Notes: generated by a model from the letters alone, not told the origin. A stretch of DNA of 22,462 nucleotides from an uncultured Collinsella sp. (GCA_959026535.1 CAUFMB010000037.1:1-22462); one strand, 5' to 3'; shown: positions 7,117-15,706, counted from the stretch's first letter. Translations and numbers: made by a program.

Positions 7117-8765
7117 TGAAGGCGATCTGGCTTGCGTGCTGCGCGTGCGGCGATTACGGGCTGCTACAGCAGGAAGTCGAGGGTCGCGATGTGGGCGCGC
7201 AGGTGCTTCGCGTGGGCGACCTGGACGGGCTGGTATCCATGGCGCGGGCGTTTCCGTCGCGCCGCGGTGCTGCCATCATCGCGGCGTCTCTGTTCGATAC
7301 CGAAGACGTGCGGAAGACCGTTGCGCGCCTGACGGCCGAGGGCCGTGTGAGTCGTGTCGTCGTGTTGATCGAGACGCTCGACCCGTCGGATATCGAAGGG
7401 CTGTTTCGCGCAGGGGCGACCGAGGTCATCGCTGCGCACAGTTTGTGCGGCAACGGGCGCGCGGGTGAGGGAACGGTTGATTCCGATCGGCGCATGACGA
7501 TTGAGCCCGATGCTTTTGCTGATAGGGAACCCGGGGCGCCTCGCGCTACAAGAGGCCCGCGTGTTGATGAATATGGAAAAGCGGAAGCCGAGCATGGTCG
7601 GCGCCCCCGGGACCCCCTTGCATACGATGACGCTGGAGGGCCGGTACCGTATGGCGATGACGTTCTGGCTGAAGATATGGGATACGTGCACGGCGTAAAT
7701 CTGGCCGATGAGCTCGACGAGATCGAGGGTTTTGCCGGGGCTGGCGAGCCGTGTGCCGCTGCGTCTTTGGCTTCGGAACCGCAGCCCGGGCAGCCTGCCA
7801 TGCCGGCTTGGGCTCAGCGCGTGACCGCGGCGGGGGAGACGGGGATGTTGTCGCCCGCGTCCGTGTCGCCGGTTCCTGCACCGTCAGCCCCCGCGCTGTC
7901 GGCGGACGCTTCGGTTCCGTCGCGTCGGGCACCGGTCGTCTGCGCCGTTTCGGGTTCGGGCGGTTGCGGCAAGTCGACGATCGTTGCCACCATGGCGCAT
8001 GCGGCGTCGCTGTTGGGTTTGCGTGCCGCTGTGCTCGACTTGGACCTCATGTTTGGAAACCTATACGATCTGCTGGGTGTCGATGCCCCGCACGATATGG
8101 CGACGCTTATCGAGCCGTCGGCGGCGGGCGCGCTTGCCGAGCCGGATATCGTGGCCGCATCGATGCGCGTCGCCCCGGGCGTCACGCTCTGGGGACCTGT
8201 CGCGGCCCCCGAGAAGGCTGAGCTCATGGCACGTCCGGTGGAGCTATTGCTCGATGTTTTGCGCCGCGAATCCGACGTGGTCTTTGTCGACACCTCGGTC
8301 TTTTGGGGCGATGCCGTGGCCGCCGCGGTGGCGGCGAGCGACCGTTGCCTGGTCGTAGGCGATGCGGCAGTATCGTCCGCGACATCCGCTTCGCGCGTCA
8401 TTGAGCTGGCGAGCCGTGTGGGCGTGCCACGTACGCGCATGAGCGCCGTGTTCAACCGGTTTGGTGCGCGCGGTGCCGACGAGGACGTCGCCATGCGCCT
8501 CGAGATCGCCTGCGCACTGAGCTCCAAGATCCGCATCGCCGATGGCGGTCAGGACTTGGCCGCGCTCATGGCATTCGGTCGCGCCGACGAGGCAGTGGGT
8601 CAGACGAGCGCTTTTGCGACCAGCGTGCGCGAGGCCACGCGCGAGATGCTCGTGGAGCTGGGCTGCGCCGTCGGTCCCTGGAGCGATATGGTCACCGACC
8701 GCGCGACCCGCACCGAGCGCCCGCGCATCCGTCTTCCCTGGTCTCGTGAGGGTGATTCGCGATGA
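7116..8765 (+). CDS. tadZ: Tad pilus localisation ATPase TadZ/CpaE-like
   Basis: 549 aa. The N-terminal 115 or so residues look like the atypical receiver-like domain of CpaE/TadZ. A Pro/Ala/Ser/Glu-rich linker (about 130-265) leads to a ParA/MinD-like ATPase domain with Walker A GSGGCGKST (Lys286) and later VVFVDTS. The signature lysine of deviant Walker A motifs (KGGxGK) is replaced here by a Gly-Ser context, so ATP-dependent dimerisation may differ from ParA. Family members place the Tad machine at cell poles. Start: ATG overlapping the cpaB stop, GGAGG 9 nt upstream. The stop overlaps the tadA start (ATGA). Confidence 0.85.
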   Translation: MKAIWLACCACGDYGLLQQEVEGRDVGAQVLRVGDLDGLVSMARAFPSRRGAAIIAASLFDTEDVRKTVARLTAEGRVSRVVVLIETLDPSDIEGLFRAGATEVIAAHSLCGNGRAGEGTVDSDRRMTIEPDAFADREPGAPRATRGPRVDEYGKAEAEHGRRPRDPLAYDDAGGPVPYGDDVLAEDMGYVHGVNLADELDEIEGFAGAGEPCAAASLASEPQPGQPAMPAWAQRVTAAGETGMLSPASVSPVPAPSAPALSADASVPSRRAPVVCAVSGSGGCGKSTIVATMAHAASLLGLRAAVLDLDLMFGNLYDLLGVDAPHDMATLIEPSAAGALAEPDIVAASMRVAPGVTLWGPVAAPEKAELMARPVELLLDVLRRESDVVFVDTSVFWGDAVAAAVAASDRCLVVGDAAVSSATSASRVIELASRVGVPRTRMSAVFNRFGARGADEDVAMRLEIACALSSKIRIADGGQDLAALMAFGRADEAVGQTSAFATSVREATREMLVELGCAVGPWSDMVTDRATRTERPRIRLPWSREGDSR

Positions 8766-10090
8766 GTCTGCAGACGAGGATTAAAGCCGCCGGCGCGGCC
8801 GCCGCGGCTGCCCCCGTTGATGCGGGACGCCGCCGTGCCGTTAAACGCCGCACCAAGCGTGCGGTGATGGACCGCATGGGCTACGACGAGGTGGCGCGCA
8901 TCAGTGCCTACGTCGACCCGGCCCTTGCCCGCTCTGAGCTACGTCCGGCGGTGGAAGCGGCGCTCAACGTGGAAGAGCCGACCGACTTGGCGACGCCTGA
9001 GCGTGAGACCATCATCGACGAGATCCTAGATGACGTGGTGGGCCTGGGACCGCTGCAGCCGCTCATCGAGGACGACACCGTTACCGAAATCATGATCAAC
9101 GGCTGTCGCTCTGCCTTTTTTGAGCGCAGTGGCGTTTTGTATCCCATCGAGCACGCGTTTGAGGACGACGAGCAGATCCGTGTGCTCATCGACCGCATCA
9201 TCTCGCCGCTCGGCCGTCGTATCGACGAGCGCAGCCCCATCGTCAACGCCCGCCTCAAGACGGGTTATCGCGTCAACGCGGTGATTCCGCCCGTGGCGAT
9301 CGACGGGCCAATCCTCACCATCCGTAAGTTTTCGGACCGTATCTGTTCGTTGGACGAGCTTGTGGGGTTGGGGTCACTGCCGCTTTGGTATGCGCAGCTG
9401 CTGTCGTGCGCGGTGTCGTTGCGGCAGGACTTGGCGGTTGCGGGAGGCACGGGGTCGGGCAAGACCACGCTGCTCAACGCGCTGTCGTGCGAGATTTCCA
9501 CCGGCGAGCGCATCGTGACGATCGAGGATTCCGCCGAGCTCAAGTTTGCACATCACCCACACGTTGTTCGTCTGGAGGCGCGTGAGGCGTCAATCGAGGG
9601 CGAGGGTGCGGTGACGATTCGCGACCTGGTGACCAATGCTCTGCGTATGCGTCCCGACCGCATCGTCGTGGGCGAGGTGCGCGGCGCCGAGTGCTGCGAC
9701 ATGCTGCAGGCCATGAACACGGGCCACGACGGCTCGCTCACCACGCTCCATGCGGGTACCGAGCAGGAGACCGTGGTTCGCCTGACGCTGCTTGCGCGCT
9801 ACGGTATCGATTTGCCGAGTGAGCTTATCGAAGAGCAGATCGCCATGGCGCTCGACGGCATCGTGATGTCCGAGCGTCATGCAGATGGCAAGCGCTTTGT
9901 GGCCTCATATTCGGGGGTTCACCGCGGCGCGTCGGGCGGTGTCGAGCTCGAACGCTATGTGACTTTCGATGCCGCCGAACGCACCTGGACGCTCGACCGC
10001 GAGCCGCCGTTTATTGCGGAGGGCTTGCGGTCGGGAACGCTCACGCAAGAGGAGGTGGACGAATGGAGATCGCTATGCCCCTCGTCGTAG
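8762..10090 (+). CDS. tadA: Tad secretion ATPase TadA/CpaF
   Basis: 442 aa. Cytoplasmic hexameric motor of the type II/IV secretion ATPase superfamily that powers Flp pilus assembly. Visible features: N-terminal domain with the conserved GLGPLQPLIEDDTVTEIMING region, Walker A GGTGSGKTT (228-236, Lys234), Asp box VTIEDSAELK, Walker B RIVVGEVRG with Glu305, and a His box in GHDGSLTTLHAGT. Length is normal for CpaF. The start overlaps the tadZ stop by 4 nt. Its 3' end overlaps tadB by 28 nt. Confidence 0.94.
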   Translation: MSLQTRIKAAGAAAAAAPVDAGRRRAVKRRTKRAVMDRMGYDEVARISAYVDPALARSELRPAVEAALNVEEPTDLATPERETIIDEILDDVVGLGPLQPLIEDDTVTEIMINGCRSAFFERSGVLYPIEHAFEDDEQIRVLIDRIISPLGRRIDERSPIVNARLKTGYRVNAVIPPVAIDGPILTIRKFSDRICSLDELVGLGSLPLWYAQLLSCAVSLRQDLAVAGGTGSGKTTLLNALSCEISTGERIVTIEDSAELKFAHHPHVVRLEAREASIEGEGAVTIRDLVTNALRMRPDRIVVGEVRGAECCDMLQAMNTGHDGSLTTLHAGTEQETVVRLTLLARYGIDLPSELIEEQIAMALDGIVMSERHADGKRFVASYSGVHRGASGGVELERYVTFDAAERTWTLDREPPFIAEGLRSGTLTQEEVDEWRSLCPSS

Positions 10091-10989
10091 GGGGTTTGGC
10101 GGGGCTTTCTATCGCGACGGCGTGTGGGGCAGAGCCTCATGTGCCGCGGAGGCCGCCGGCGGAGCTGGCGCGCCAGACGTTCGAATCGATGGCGGAGAAG
10201 CTGCCGCGTGAGTTGGCGGAAAACGACCTGCTGATAAAGATTGCCCGCTCGTGGGCGTCGCTGATCCCCGCAGATCGCCTTGGGCTTGCTATTGAGGATA
10301 ACGCGGCTCGTCTGGCATTTCTGCTGCTGTCGAGCGGTATCTGCAGCGTTTTGCTGGCCGTTGCGTCGTTGTCGCCCATCGGCTTTGTCTTGGGGCTGGT
10401 GGCGCCGTTTGGCGTGGGCGCCGCGCGTGACACCTTTGATCGCCGGCGCGAACAGCATGATGTAGAAGAGGCCATGCCCGAGGCATTCACAGCGTTATCC
10501 ATGTCGCTTGCCTCGGGGCATTCGCTGGCACAGGGCATGCGCTTTGTGGGCGCCCATGCGCAAGAGCCGGTGCATACCGAGTTTTTGCGGGTGGCGGCGG
10601 CAATCGATTGCGGTATCTCGGCGACCGACGCACTCGATGACCTACTCGTTCGCATCGATGCCCCCGGCCTTTCGCTTGTCACCTTGGCGCTCAAAGTATC
10701 GCAGCGTACCGGGGCTCCGCTTGCCGGCTTGCTATCCGAGGCGTCGAGCATGGTGGGTGAGCGCATTGAGCTCAAACGCCGTCTGGACGTTAAGACGTCA
10801 CAGGCGCGTATGTCGGCACACATGGTCGCGGCGATGCCGGCGGGCATGTGCGCGGTACTGGCTTTGCTTTCGGCAGACTTTCGCCGCGGTCTTGCGACGC
10901 CGGCTGGTGCGGGCGCCGTGGTGCTGGGACTTGCCCTCAACGTCGTTGCCCTGGTGGTTATCCGGCGCATTATGCGGGTGGAGCTATGA
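10063..10989 (+). CDS. tadB: Tad inner-membrane platform protein TadB (T2SSF domain)
   Basis: 308 aa. Polytopic membrane protein that, with TadC, forms the platform on which the TadA motor acts. Hydrophobic stretches lie at the N-terminus, around residues 85-115 (LAFLLLSSGICSVLL onward) and in the C-terminal 60 residues. The cytoplasmic T2SSF part contains the typical EAMPEAFTALSMSLASGHSL region. Start: ATG inside the end of tadA with GAGGAGG 7 nt upstream; ATG 10075 is a less likely alternative. Confidence 0.88.
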   Translation: MEIAMPLVVGGLAGLSIATACGAEPHVPRRPPAELARQTFESMAEKLPRELAENDLLIKIARSWASLIPADRLGLAIEDNAARLAFLLLSSGICSVLLAVASLSPIGFVLGLVAPFGVGAARDTFDRRREQHDVEEAMPEAFTALSMSLASGHSLAQGMRFVGAHAQEPVHTEFLRVAAAIDCGISATDALDDLLVRIDAPGLSLVTLALKVSQRTGAPLAGLLSEASSMVGERIELKRRLDVKTSQARMSAHMVAAMPAGMCAVLALLSADFRRGLATPAGAGAVVLGLALNVVALVVIRRIMRVEL

Positions 10990-11627
10990 GCGCCCCGGTT
11001 GCAGTTGCGGCTTGCCTGTGCGCCCTGAGTGTATTTGTCGCGACGGGTTTGGATCGGGCGGATGCACGCAAGATCGCAGAGGCCTGCAAGCGCGAGGCGG
11101 TGCTGGTCGCTGCCGCGGGTCGCTCGGTGGTCGATGCTCTGACCGCGCGAGTGAAGGGCGCGGTTGGAGCGGGCGGCCCGGCGCGAGTGTCGCTCGGCGA
11201 AGTGTCCGAGATGATTGATGTTGTGCGCTTGGGTCTTTCGGCCGGTCTTTCGTTTGATGCGGCGCTTGAGATTTTCTGCGCCAACCGCCGGTCAGTGCTG
11301 GCTCTTCGCCTTGAGCGCGCCTGCATGGCGTGGCAGGTGGGCGTGGGCACGCGTGAGGACGAGTTGTTGGCCGCCGCGCGCGACCTGGACGTGCGAGCGC
11401 TCGAGACCTTTGCCATCACGGTGGGGCAGGCGCTCGCCCTGGGTGCCCCACTTGCCGAGACGCTGGCCGCTCAAAGTCGCGAGATCCGTGCGGCTCATCG
11501 CGCCGCGGTCGAGCGCGAGATCGAGCGTGCGCCCGTCAAGCTGCTGATTCCCACCGGCACGCTCATCTTGCCGGCGTTGCTTCTGTCCATATTGGGCCCG
11601 CTGCTGGGAGCAGGCGGGATGATGTAG
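10986..11627 (+). CDS. tadC: Tad inner-membrane platform protein TadC (T2SSF domain)
   Basis: 213 aa, shorter than many TadC proteins. An N-terminal hydrophobic segment (5-21), a cytoplasmic T2SSF domain with DVVRLGLSAGLSFDAALE and a central FAITVGQALALGAPLAETL element, and a C-terminal membrane segment (about 187-209). Start: ATG overlapping the tadB stop as ATGA, so it is probably translationally coupled. Partner of TadB. Confidence 0.87.
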   Translation: MSAPVAVAACLCALSVFVATGLDRADARKIAEACKREAVLVAAAGRSVVDALTARVKGAVGAGGPARVSLGEVSEMIDVVRLGLSAGLSFDAALEIFCANRRSVLALRLERACMAWQVGVGTREDELLAAARDLDVRALETFAITVGQALALGAPLAETLAAQSREIRAAHRAAVEREIERAPVKLLIPTGTLILPALLLSILGPLLGAGGMM

Positions 11628-11637
11628 GGAGGAATAC

Positions 11638-11871
11638 ATGAACACGATGACTGACGCTGCTGGCAAGGTCCAGGGCTGGGCGTTTTGCCGGGCGGCACAT
11701 GTTCGTCAGCGCGCCAAGGAACTATTGCAGGAGGAGAGTGCACAGGGTACCACCGAGTATGCCATCTTGGTCGGCGTGCTCGTGGTGATCGCGATTATCG
11801 CCATCGTCGCATTTAAGGGCAAGGTCCAAGATCTATGGAACGCTATCAGCGAGGGCATCAACAGCCTGTAG
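11638..11871 (+). CDS. flp: Flp-type major pilin
   Basis: 77 aa. Small secreted pilin with a basic N-terminal leader (residues 1-33 or so), the processing-type motif ESAQGTTEYA (33-42) and a single strongly hydrophobic helix (42-59). This is the organisation of Flp/class III prepilins cleaved by a TadV/CpaA peptidase; the exact cleaved bond (after Ala35 or Gly37) cannot be fixed by eye. Start: ATG with GGAGG 5 nt upstream, the strongest RBS in the operon, fitting a major subunit. Located after tadC rather than first in the operon. Confidence 0.88.
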   Translation: MNTMTDAAGKVQGWAFCRAAHVRQRAKELLQEESAQGTTEYAILVGVLVVIAIIAIVAFKGKVQDLWNAISEGINSL

Positions 11872-12398
11872 AGGGCGAGCGCCCCATCGGGGTGCTGCTG
11901 GTGTTTGCTTGCCTGACCGTGGCGATAGCGGCGGTGCTTTGGGGGCTTAACGCCGCGCGGCAGCAGCGTCCTGGGACCGCCTCCGATTTGGGCTCAGATT
12001 CGGCGGTGGCGTCTCAAAAAGATGAGATGCGAGATGCGGACGATTCGGATGTCGCTGTCACGGCGCAAACCTTTCTGCGGACGCTCGACAAGCGGTCTGG
12101 CACTGCGACGGATTCGCCTGAGGGCAACGCGATTGCGGTCCGGCTTGCATGGTCCGAGGACCGACCGATGACCGAAGCGGCGGCGGATATGCTGCGTGCC
12201 TATCGCGAGGTACCCACGGCGCAACTTGCTCTGAGCGGCTATCTCGACATCAAGGGAAACGTGTGGGGCGCCATCGTGCGCGACGGACGCGGCTGGGTCG
12301 ATATGGTGACAATTGCCGCGGATGCTGGCGATGCTTCGTGTCGTCTGCGCGCCGTGCGCCTGAGCCCGCAGGCAACGGACTCAAAGGAGGGATCGTGA
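11835..12398 (+). CDS. Membrane-anchored protein of unknown function in the tad operon
   Basis: 187 aa, no family recognised. A short N-terminal tail is followed by one membrane segment (about 18-38), a low-complexity Ser/Asp-rich linker (48-72) and an extracytoplasmic domain of about 110 residues (AQTFLRTLDKRSG onward) ending in a Ser/Glu tail. Topology suggests a pilus assembly or anchoring accessory factor; that is inference. The frame overlaps the end of flp by 37 nt. The ATG at 11835 has only a weak RBS; GTG 11892 is an alternative start, but it would shorten the tail directly before the membrane segment. Confidence 0.7.
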   Translation: MERYQRGHQQPVEGERPIGVLLVFACLTVAIAAVLWGLNAARQQRPGTASDLGSDSAVASQKDEMRDADDSDVAVTAQTFLRTLDKRSGTATDSPEGNAIAVRLAWSEDRPMTEAAADMLRAYREVPTAQLALSGYLDIKGNVWGAIVRDGRGWVDMVTIAADAGDASCRLRAVRLSPQATDSKEGS

Positions 12399-12399
12399 A

Positions 12400-12618
12400 A
12401 TGCATGATGTCCTGCGTGAGGAATCTGCCCAGGCGACGGTCGAATACGCCATTGTCACGGTGGCGCTGTTATCGATCGTGCTGGCGATCGCGGGACTTTG
12501 GCGTGCCGGCACCGATGGGCGCTTGGCGGCGCTGGTTGAGCGGGCGGCGTCTCATGGCATCGCCCCATCGTCGGTTATCGATGCCGCGACGGGTGCCAAG
12601 GACATCGCTCTGTATTGA
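12400..12618 (+). CDS. Small Flp/TadE-like pilin (minor pilin candidate)
   Basis: 72 aa. Short leader, then EESAQATVEYAIV (7-19) and one hydrophobic helix (17-34), closely echoing the processing region of the upstream flp product, with a short hydrophilic tail. Probably a minor pilin or pseudopilin processed by the same peptidase. Start: ATG with AGGAGG 9 nt upstream. It sits 1 nt after the previous stop. Confidence 0.75.
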   Translation: MHDVLREESAQATVEYAIVTVALLSIVLAIAGLWRAGTDGRLAALVERAASHGIAPSSVIDAATGAKDIALY

Positions 12619-13093
12619 TATCGCGTGCGAGGATCGGGCGCAATCTACGGTCGAGGCCGCCTTTTTGCTGCCGACGTTTTTGACACTTATCTTGCTCGCG
12701 TTGCAGCCGGTGTGCCTGCTCTATACGCGTGCGGTCATGGAGTCTGCCGCCGCCGAGACCGCGCGGCTTATGACCACGACGACGGTGGAGGACGACGATG
12801 ACCTTAAGGAGTTCACTCGCCGCAGACTTGCCGCGGTGCCCAACGTCTCGATTTTTCATGCCGGCGGGCCGCTGTCGTGGGATATCGAGTTGGGGCGGGC
12901 CGGTGCCGGTGGCGTTTCGTCCGTGTCTGTTGCCGGCGAGGTTAAGCCGCTGCCCGTGATCGGTGCATTTGTGCAGGCCATGGGCAGTGCGGGTGAGGGC
13001 GGCTATGTCGAGCTCAAGGTCGACGTCTCGTATCGATCGCGTCCCGAATGGCTGGAGGGAGATTATGATTCATGGATTGCTGCATGGGATTAG
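12581..13093 (+). CDS. TadE-like minor pilin
   Basis: 170 aa from the ATG chosen here. The core motif DRAQSTVEAAFLLPTFLTLI (19-38) is the TadE-type N-terminal helix, followed by a domain of about 120 residues with a Thr-rich segment and a central VAGEVKPLPVIG element. The start is uncertain: ATG 12581 and GTG 12593 both lack a clear RBS, while an in-frame ATT at 12614 sits in an ATTGA overlap with the upstream stop. The 3' end overlaps the next gene by 29 nt. Expected to be membrane-inserted and incorporated in, or needed for, the pilus. Confidence 0.78.
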   Translation: MPRRVPRTSLCIDIACEDRAQSTVEAAFLLPTFLTLILLALQPVCLLYTRAVMESAAAETARLMTTTTVEDDDDLKEFTRRRLAAVPNVSIFHAGGPLSWDIELGRAGAGGVSSVSVAGEVKPLPVIGAFVQAMGSAGEGGYVELKVDVSYRSRPEWLEGDYDSWIAAWD

Positions 13094-15230
13094 GCGCTGC
13101 CTGTTGCGGGCGACGCAAGGGTTTGCGGCCCGCCGTCGACCAGGCGCTCGCCGCAAGCGGGGCGGCTTTATGGGCCGTGCCGGTATCGACTTGTTTATCG
13201 AAGACGGGGCCTATACCACGCTCTCCTCTGCGGTTGTCATTCTGGTGGTGCTTACGCTGCTGTTTTCGTCGACCGCGGCGATATGGAGCATGTCGCGCGC
13301 CGGAGATACCCAGGTGGCGGCCGATAGCGGTGCCCTGGCGGGCGCCAACGTGGTGTCGTCCTATCACACAGCTGCCACGGTGGTGGATGCGAGCATTTTG
13401 AGTTTGGGCCTGGCGGGGTTTGCCACGATCGGAACCGGCTTGGTTGCCATTCTTATTCCGGGCGCCGAGGTCGTTGGCAGCGATATCATCGATACGGGAA
13501 CCCAGATCATTAAAACACGTAACAAGTTTGCCAAAAGTGCGGCAAAGGGCCTGCAAAAGATTGAGACCGCCTTGCCGTACCTGGTTGCCGCGCGTGCCAT
13601 GCAGGCAGTATCGGCGCAGGATACCGACGGCGTGACCTATACCGGTACGGCGCTTGCCGTGCCCAGGACATCCGAGTCGGATTTTGTTGCGCTCGAAGGA
13701 TCCGAGATCTCGACCGATGCCATTAAAGATGCGTCGGAAGATCTGGAGCGCGCGGCCGAGGAGCTACAAAAAGCATCGGAGGAGACGGCGAAGGCCAAAG
13801 AGCGCGCCTGGCTAGCGGATTGCGGTGGATCGGATAAAGGTTCGGTCGGCAGCTGTTCGTGTATGTGGGAGCGTGCGAAAAGCCTAACGGATCTCTCCGG
13901 TGTTCAAAATCCGCATTACGCTTCGAGCGTTACGTGGGAGCCTCAAGTTGCCCTTGATCGCGCGAAGGACTACTACCATCGGCGTCTGGCAAACGAGAAG
14001 CCCCAAGGCTCGAGTGTCGAGATGAAGGCAGAGTCTGCGGCGCGTAAGGCGTTTTATACCTATGCGAGTGCGGAGGTCGATCGGGCATATATAACCGAGA
14101 ACGGAGACAGGGTTTCCTCCTATATTCCGCTGCTGCCGCGCAACTCTGATGAGGTTCGGGCGACGGAACTCTATACCGATGCGGTGTGGCCGACGAGTGT
14201 GAACGATGACAAGGCGTATCTGCATTACGGGACGACCTGCCCTAACTATAAGAAAGGAACGCCGAGCGGATTTGCTTCGGTTGCCGATTACGATGGGCAG
14301 GATAAATGCAGCAAATGCCATTTTGGCGTTTCGTCGCTTGGTGCTGTTGCGGCGCCTTCAACCTCTATCGAAAACGGCTTCGAGTATCACTTTGACAAGT
14401 TTAAAGACGCCCTGGAGGACTACGTCGACTGTCGCAACAAGGAGCTTGAGCTCGAGCGTCAGACCGAGGACGAAGCCGACCGTGCGGGCGATGCGTTCGA
14501 TACCGCCATCAAAGAACTATCCGGTGAGCGTCCGCGCATCGCCCCGCCCGGTCGCAACGGCGTGGTCGCCTTTGCGGTCTCGGGCGCCATCTCCAGTCCC
14601 GACGAGCTCAACTCTTCGTTTAACACGGCAGTTGAGCTTGGCGATCGTGGTGCAATTTCTGCTGCAGTGCTGGCGCCTGACGATGCGACCGCGCAGAACA
14701 ACGTGCTCGCGCGTTTCTTCTCGACGCTGGAGGAGCGTTCGGGCGGCGTTGCCGGCGTGCTCGACGGCGTTATGGATGTTTGGGGTCGCCTACTTGTGGG
14801 GTACGGAGACATCCAGGGTGCGGCCGACGAGCTTATGGGAGAGCTGATCGGTGGCTTGGGAGGGAGTAGCGGCGCGTTGGGCTCCATCGCGTCCTGGCTC
14901 GGTGACACCGTCTCGTCCTCCGTGGCGGCGTTGGGTCTGGAGCCGTGCGACTTGCGCCTGCGAAAGCCGGTGCTGACCGATTCCGCCAACGTCATTAAGA
15001 GTCCGGGGTCTGACATTGCTGGTTTCTCTCAAGCGCAAGACAAGCTGCGAAGTATTCCGTTGGGCGTGACCGATCCCAAGGCGCTTTGCGAGGCGTTGGA
15101 ATATCAAGTCGAACGCACCATTAGCGGCACGGTGTTCACGCTTGCGGAGATTCCTCTGCCCGGCGGCGGCTCCATCCCGCTCACCGTCGATGTCGCCACG
15201 CTGGTTGGCGCTCTGGGCGGTGGGTCGTAA
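13065..15230 (+). CDS. Large TadG-like pilus-associated protein
   Basis: 721 aa. A basic N-terminus and FIEDGAYTT lead into a membrane helix (about 53-75), followed by AADSGALAGANVV (85-97), which matches the Asp/Ala-rich block after the helix in TadG/TadE-like Flp pilus proteins. A second hydrophobic stretch is at about 108-138. A predicted coiled-coil region with heptad-like Ala/Glu/Leu (about 220-252) precedes cysteines at 253, 264 and 266, and a further set at 392, 415 and 418 (CSKC). No von Willebrand A domain was recognised. Possible roles are pilus tip, anchor or adhesin. Start: ATG with GGAGGG 5 nt upstream; the frame is open further upstream, but only inside the preceding gene. Confidence 0.75.
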   Translation: MIHGLLHGIRRCLLRATQGFAARRRPGARRKRGGFMGRAGIDLFIEDGAYTTLSSAVVILVVLTLLFSSTAAIWSMSRAGDTQVAADSGALAGANVVSSYHTAATVVDASILSLGLAGFATIGTGLVAILIPGAEVVGSDIIDTGTQIIKTRNKFAKSAAKGLQKIETALPYLVAARAMQAVSAQDTDGVTYTGTALAVPRTSESDFVALEGSEISTDAIKDASEDLERAAEELQKASEETAKAKERAWLADCGGSDKGSVGSCSCMWERAKSLTDLSGVQNPHYASSVTWEPQVALDRAKDYYHRRLANEKPQGSSVEMKAESAARKAFYTYASAEVDRAYITENGDRVSSYIPLLPRNSDEVRATELYTDAVWPTSVNDDKAYLHYGTTCPNYKKGTPSGFASVADYDGQDKCSKCHFGVSSLGAVAAPSTSIENGFEYHFDKFKDALEDYVDCRNKELELERQTEDEADRAGDAFDTAIKELSGERPRIAPPGRNGVVAFAVSGAISSPDELNSSFNTAVELGDRGAISAAVLAPDDATAQNNVLARFFSTLEERSGGVAGVLDGVMDVWGRLLVGYGDIQGAADELMGELIGGLGGSSGALGSIASWLGDTVSSSVAALGLEPCDLRLRKPVLTDSANVIKSPGSDIAGFSQAQDKLRSIPLGVTDPKALCEALEYQVERTISGTVFTLAEIPLPGGGSIPLTVDVATLVGALGGGS

Positions 15231-15706
15231 TGAGTATCCGCATGCGTCTGCGCGAGGAGCGCGCCCAAGCGACGGTGGAGATGGCAGTGGTTACGCCCGT
15301 TTTGCTGGTGCTGGCACTCATCGTGTACAACGTCATGATCTTTGCCAGCGCTGTCGCGCGCTTCGACCGCGTGGTGCCCGACATCGTGTTGGCGCACGCC
15401 GTGGCGTCGGAGGGGGAGGGCGACGAAAGCTCTGCCGATGCCTCGGCGACGGTTCAGACTCAAATTCTGAATGCCATGGAAGGCTATGGCTTGCAGATCG
15501 AAGTGTCGAGCGAGCAAGGCGCGGAGGCATCGGATGGTGGCCTGCTCTCCCTATCCGGTACGTTTAGGACCTACACCTGCACCATGCACTATGAGCCGTG
15601 GCCGACTTCTCTCAGCATCGCTGGCGTTACGCTGGGGGCGCCGACAACGTTGTCGCACGAGCGCGCGGTGACGGTCGATCCATGGCGTCCGGGGGTGGTC
15701 ATGTGA
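15230..15706 (+). CDS. TadE-like minor pilin
   Basis: 158 aa. N-terminal REERAQATVEMAVVTPVLLV (8-27) is a TadE-type processing region and helix (17-40), followed by an acidic Ser/Glu/Asp segment (60-72) and a small extracytoplasmic domain. The start overlaps the stop of the TadG-like gene as TAATG. Probable minor subunit of the pilus; a second TadE-like protein in the same operon. Confidence 0.8.
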   Translation: MSIRMRLREERAQATVEMAVVTPVLLVLALIVYNVMIFASAVARFDRVVPDIVLAHAVASEGEGDESSADASATVQTQILNAMEGYGLQIEVSSEQGAEASDGGLLSLSGTFRTYTCTMHYEPWPTSLSIAGVTLGAPTTLSHERAVTVDPWRPGVVM

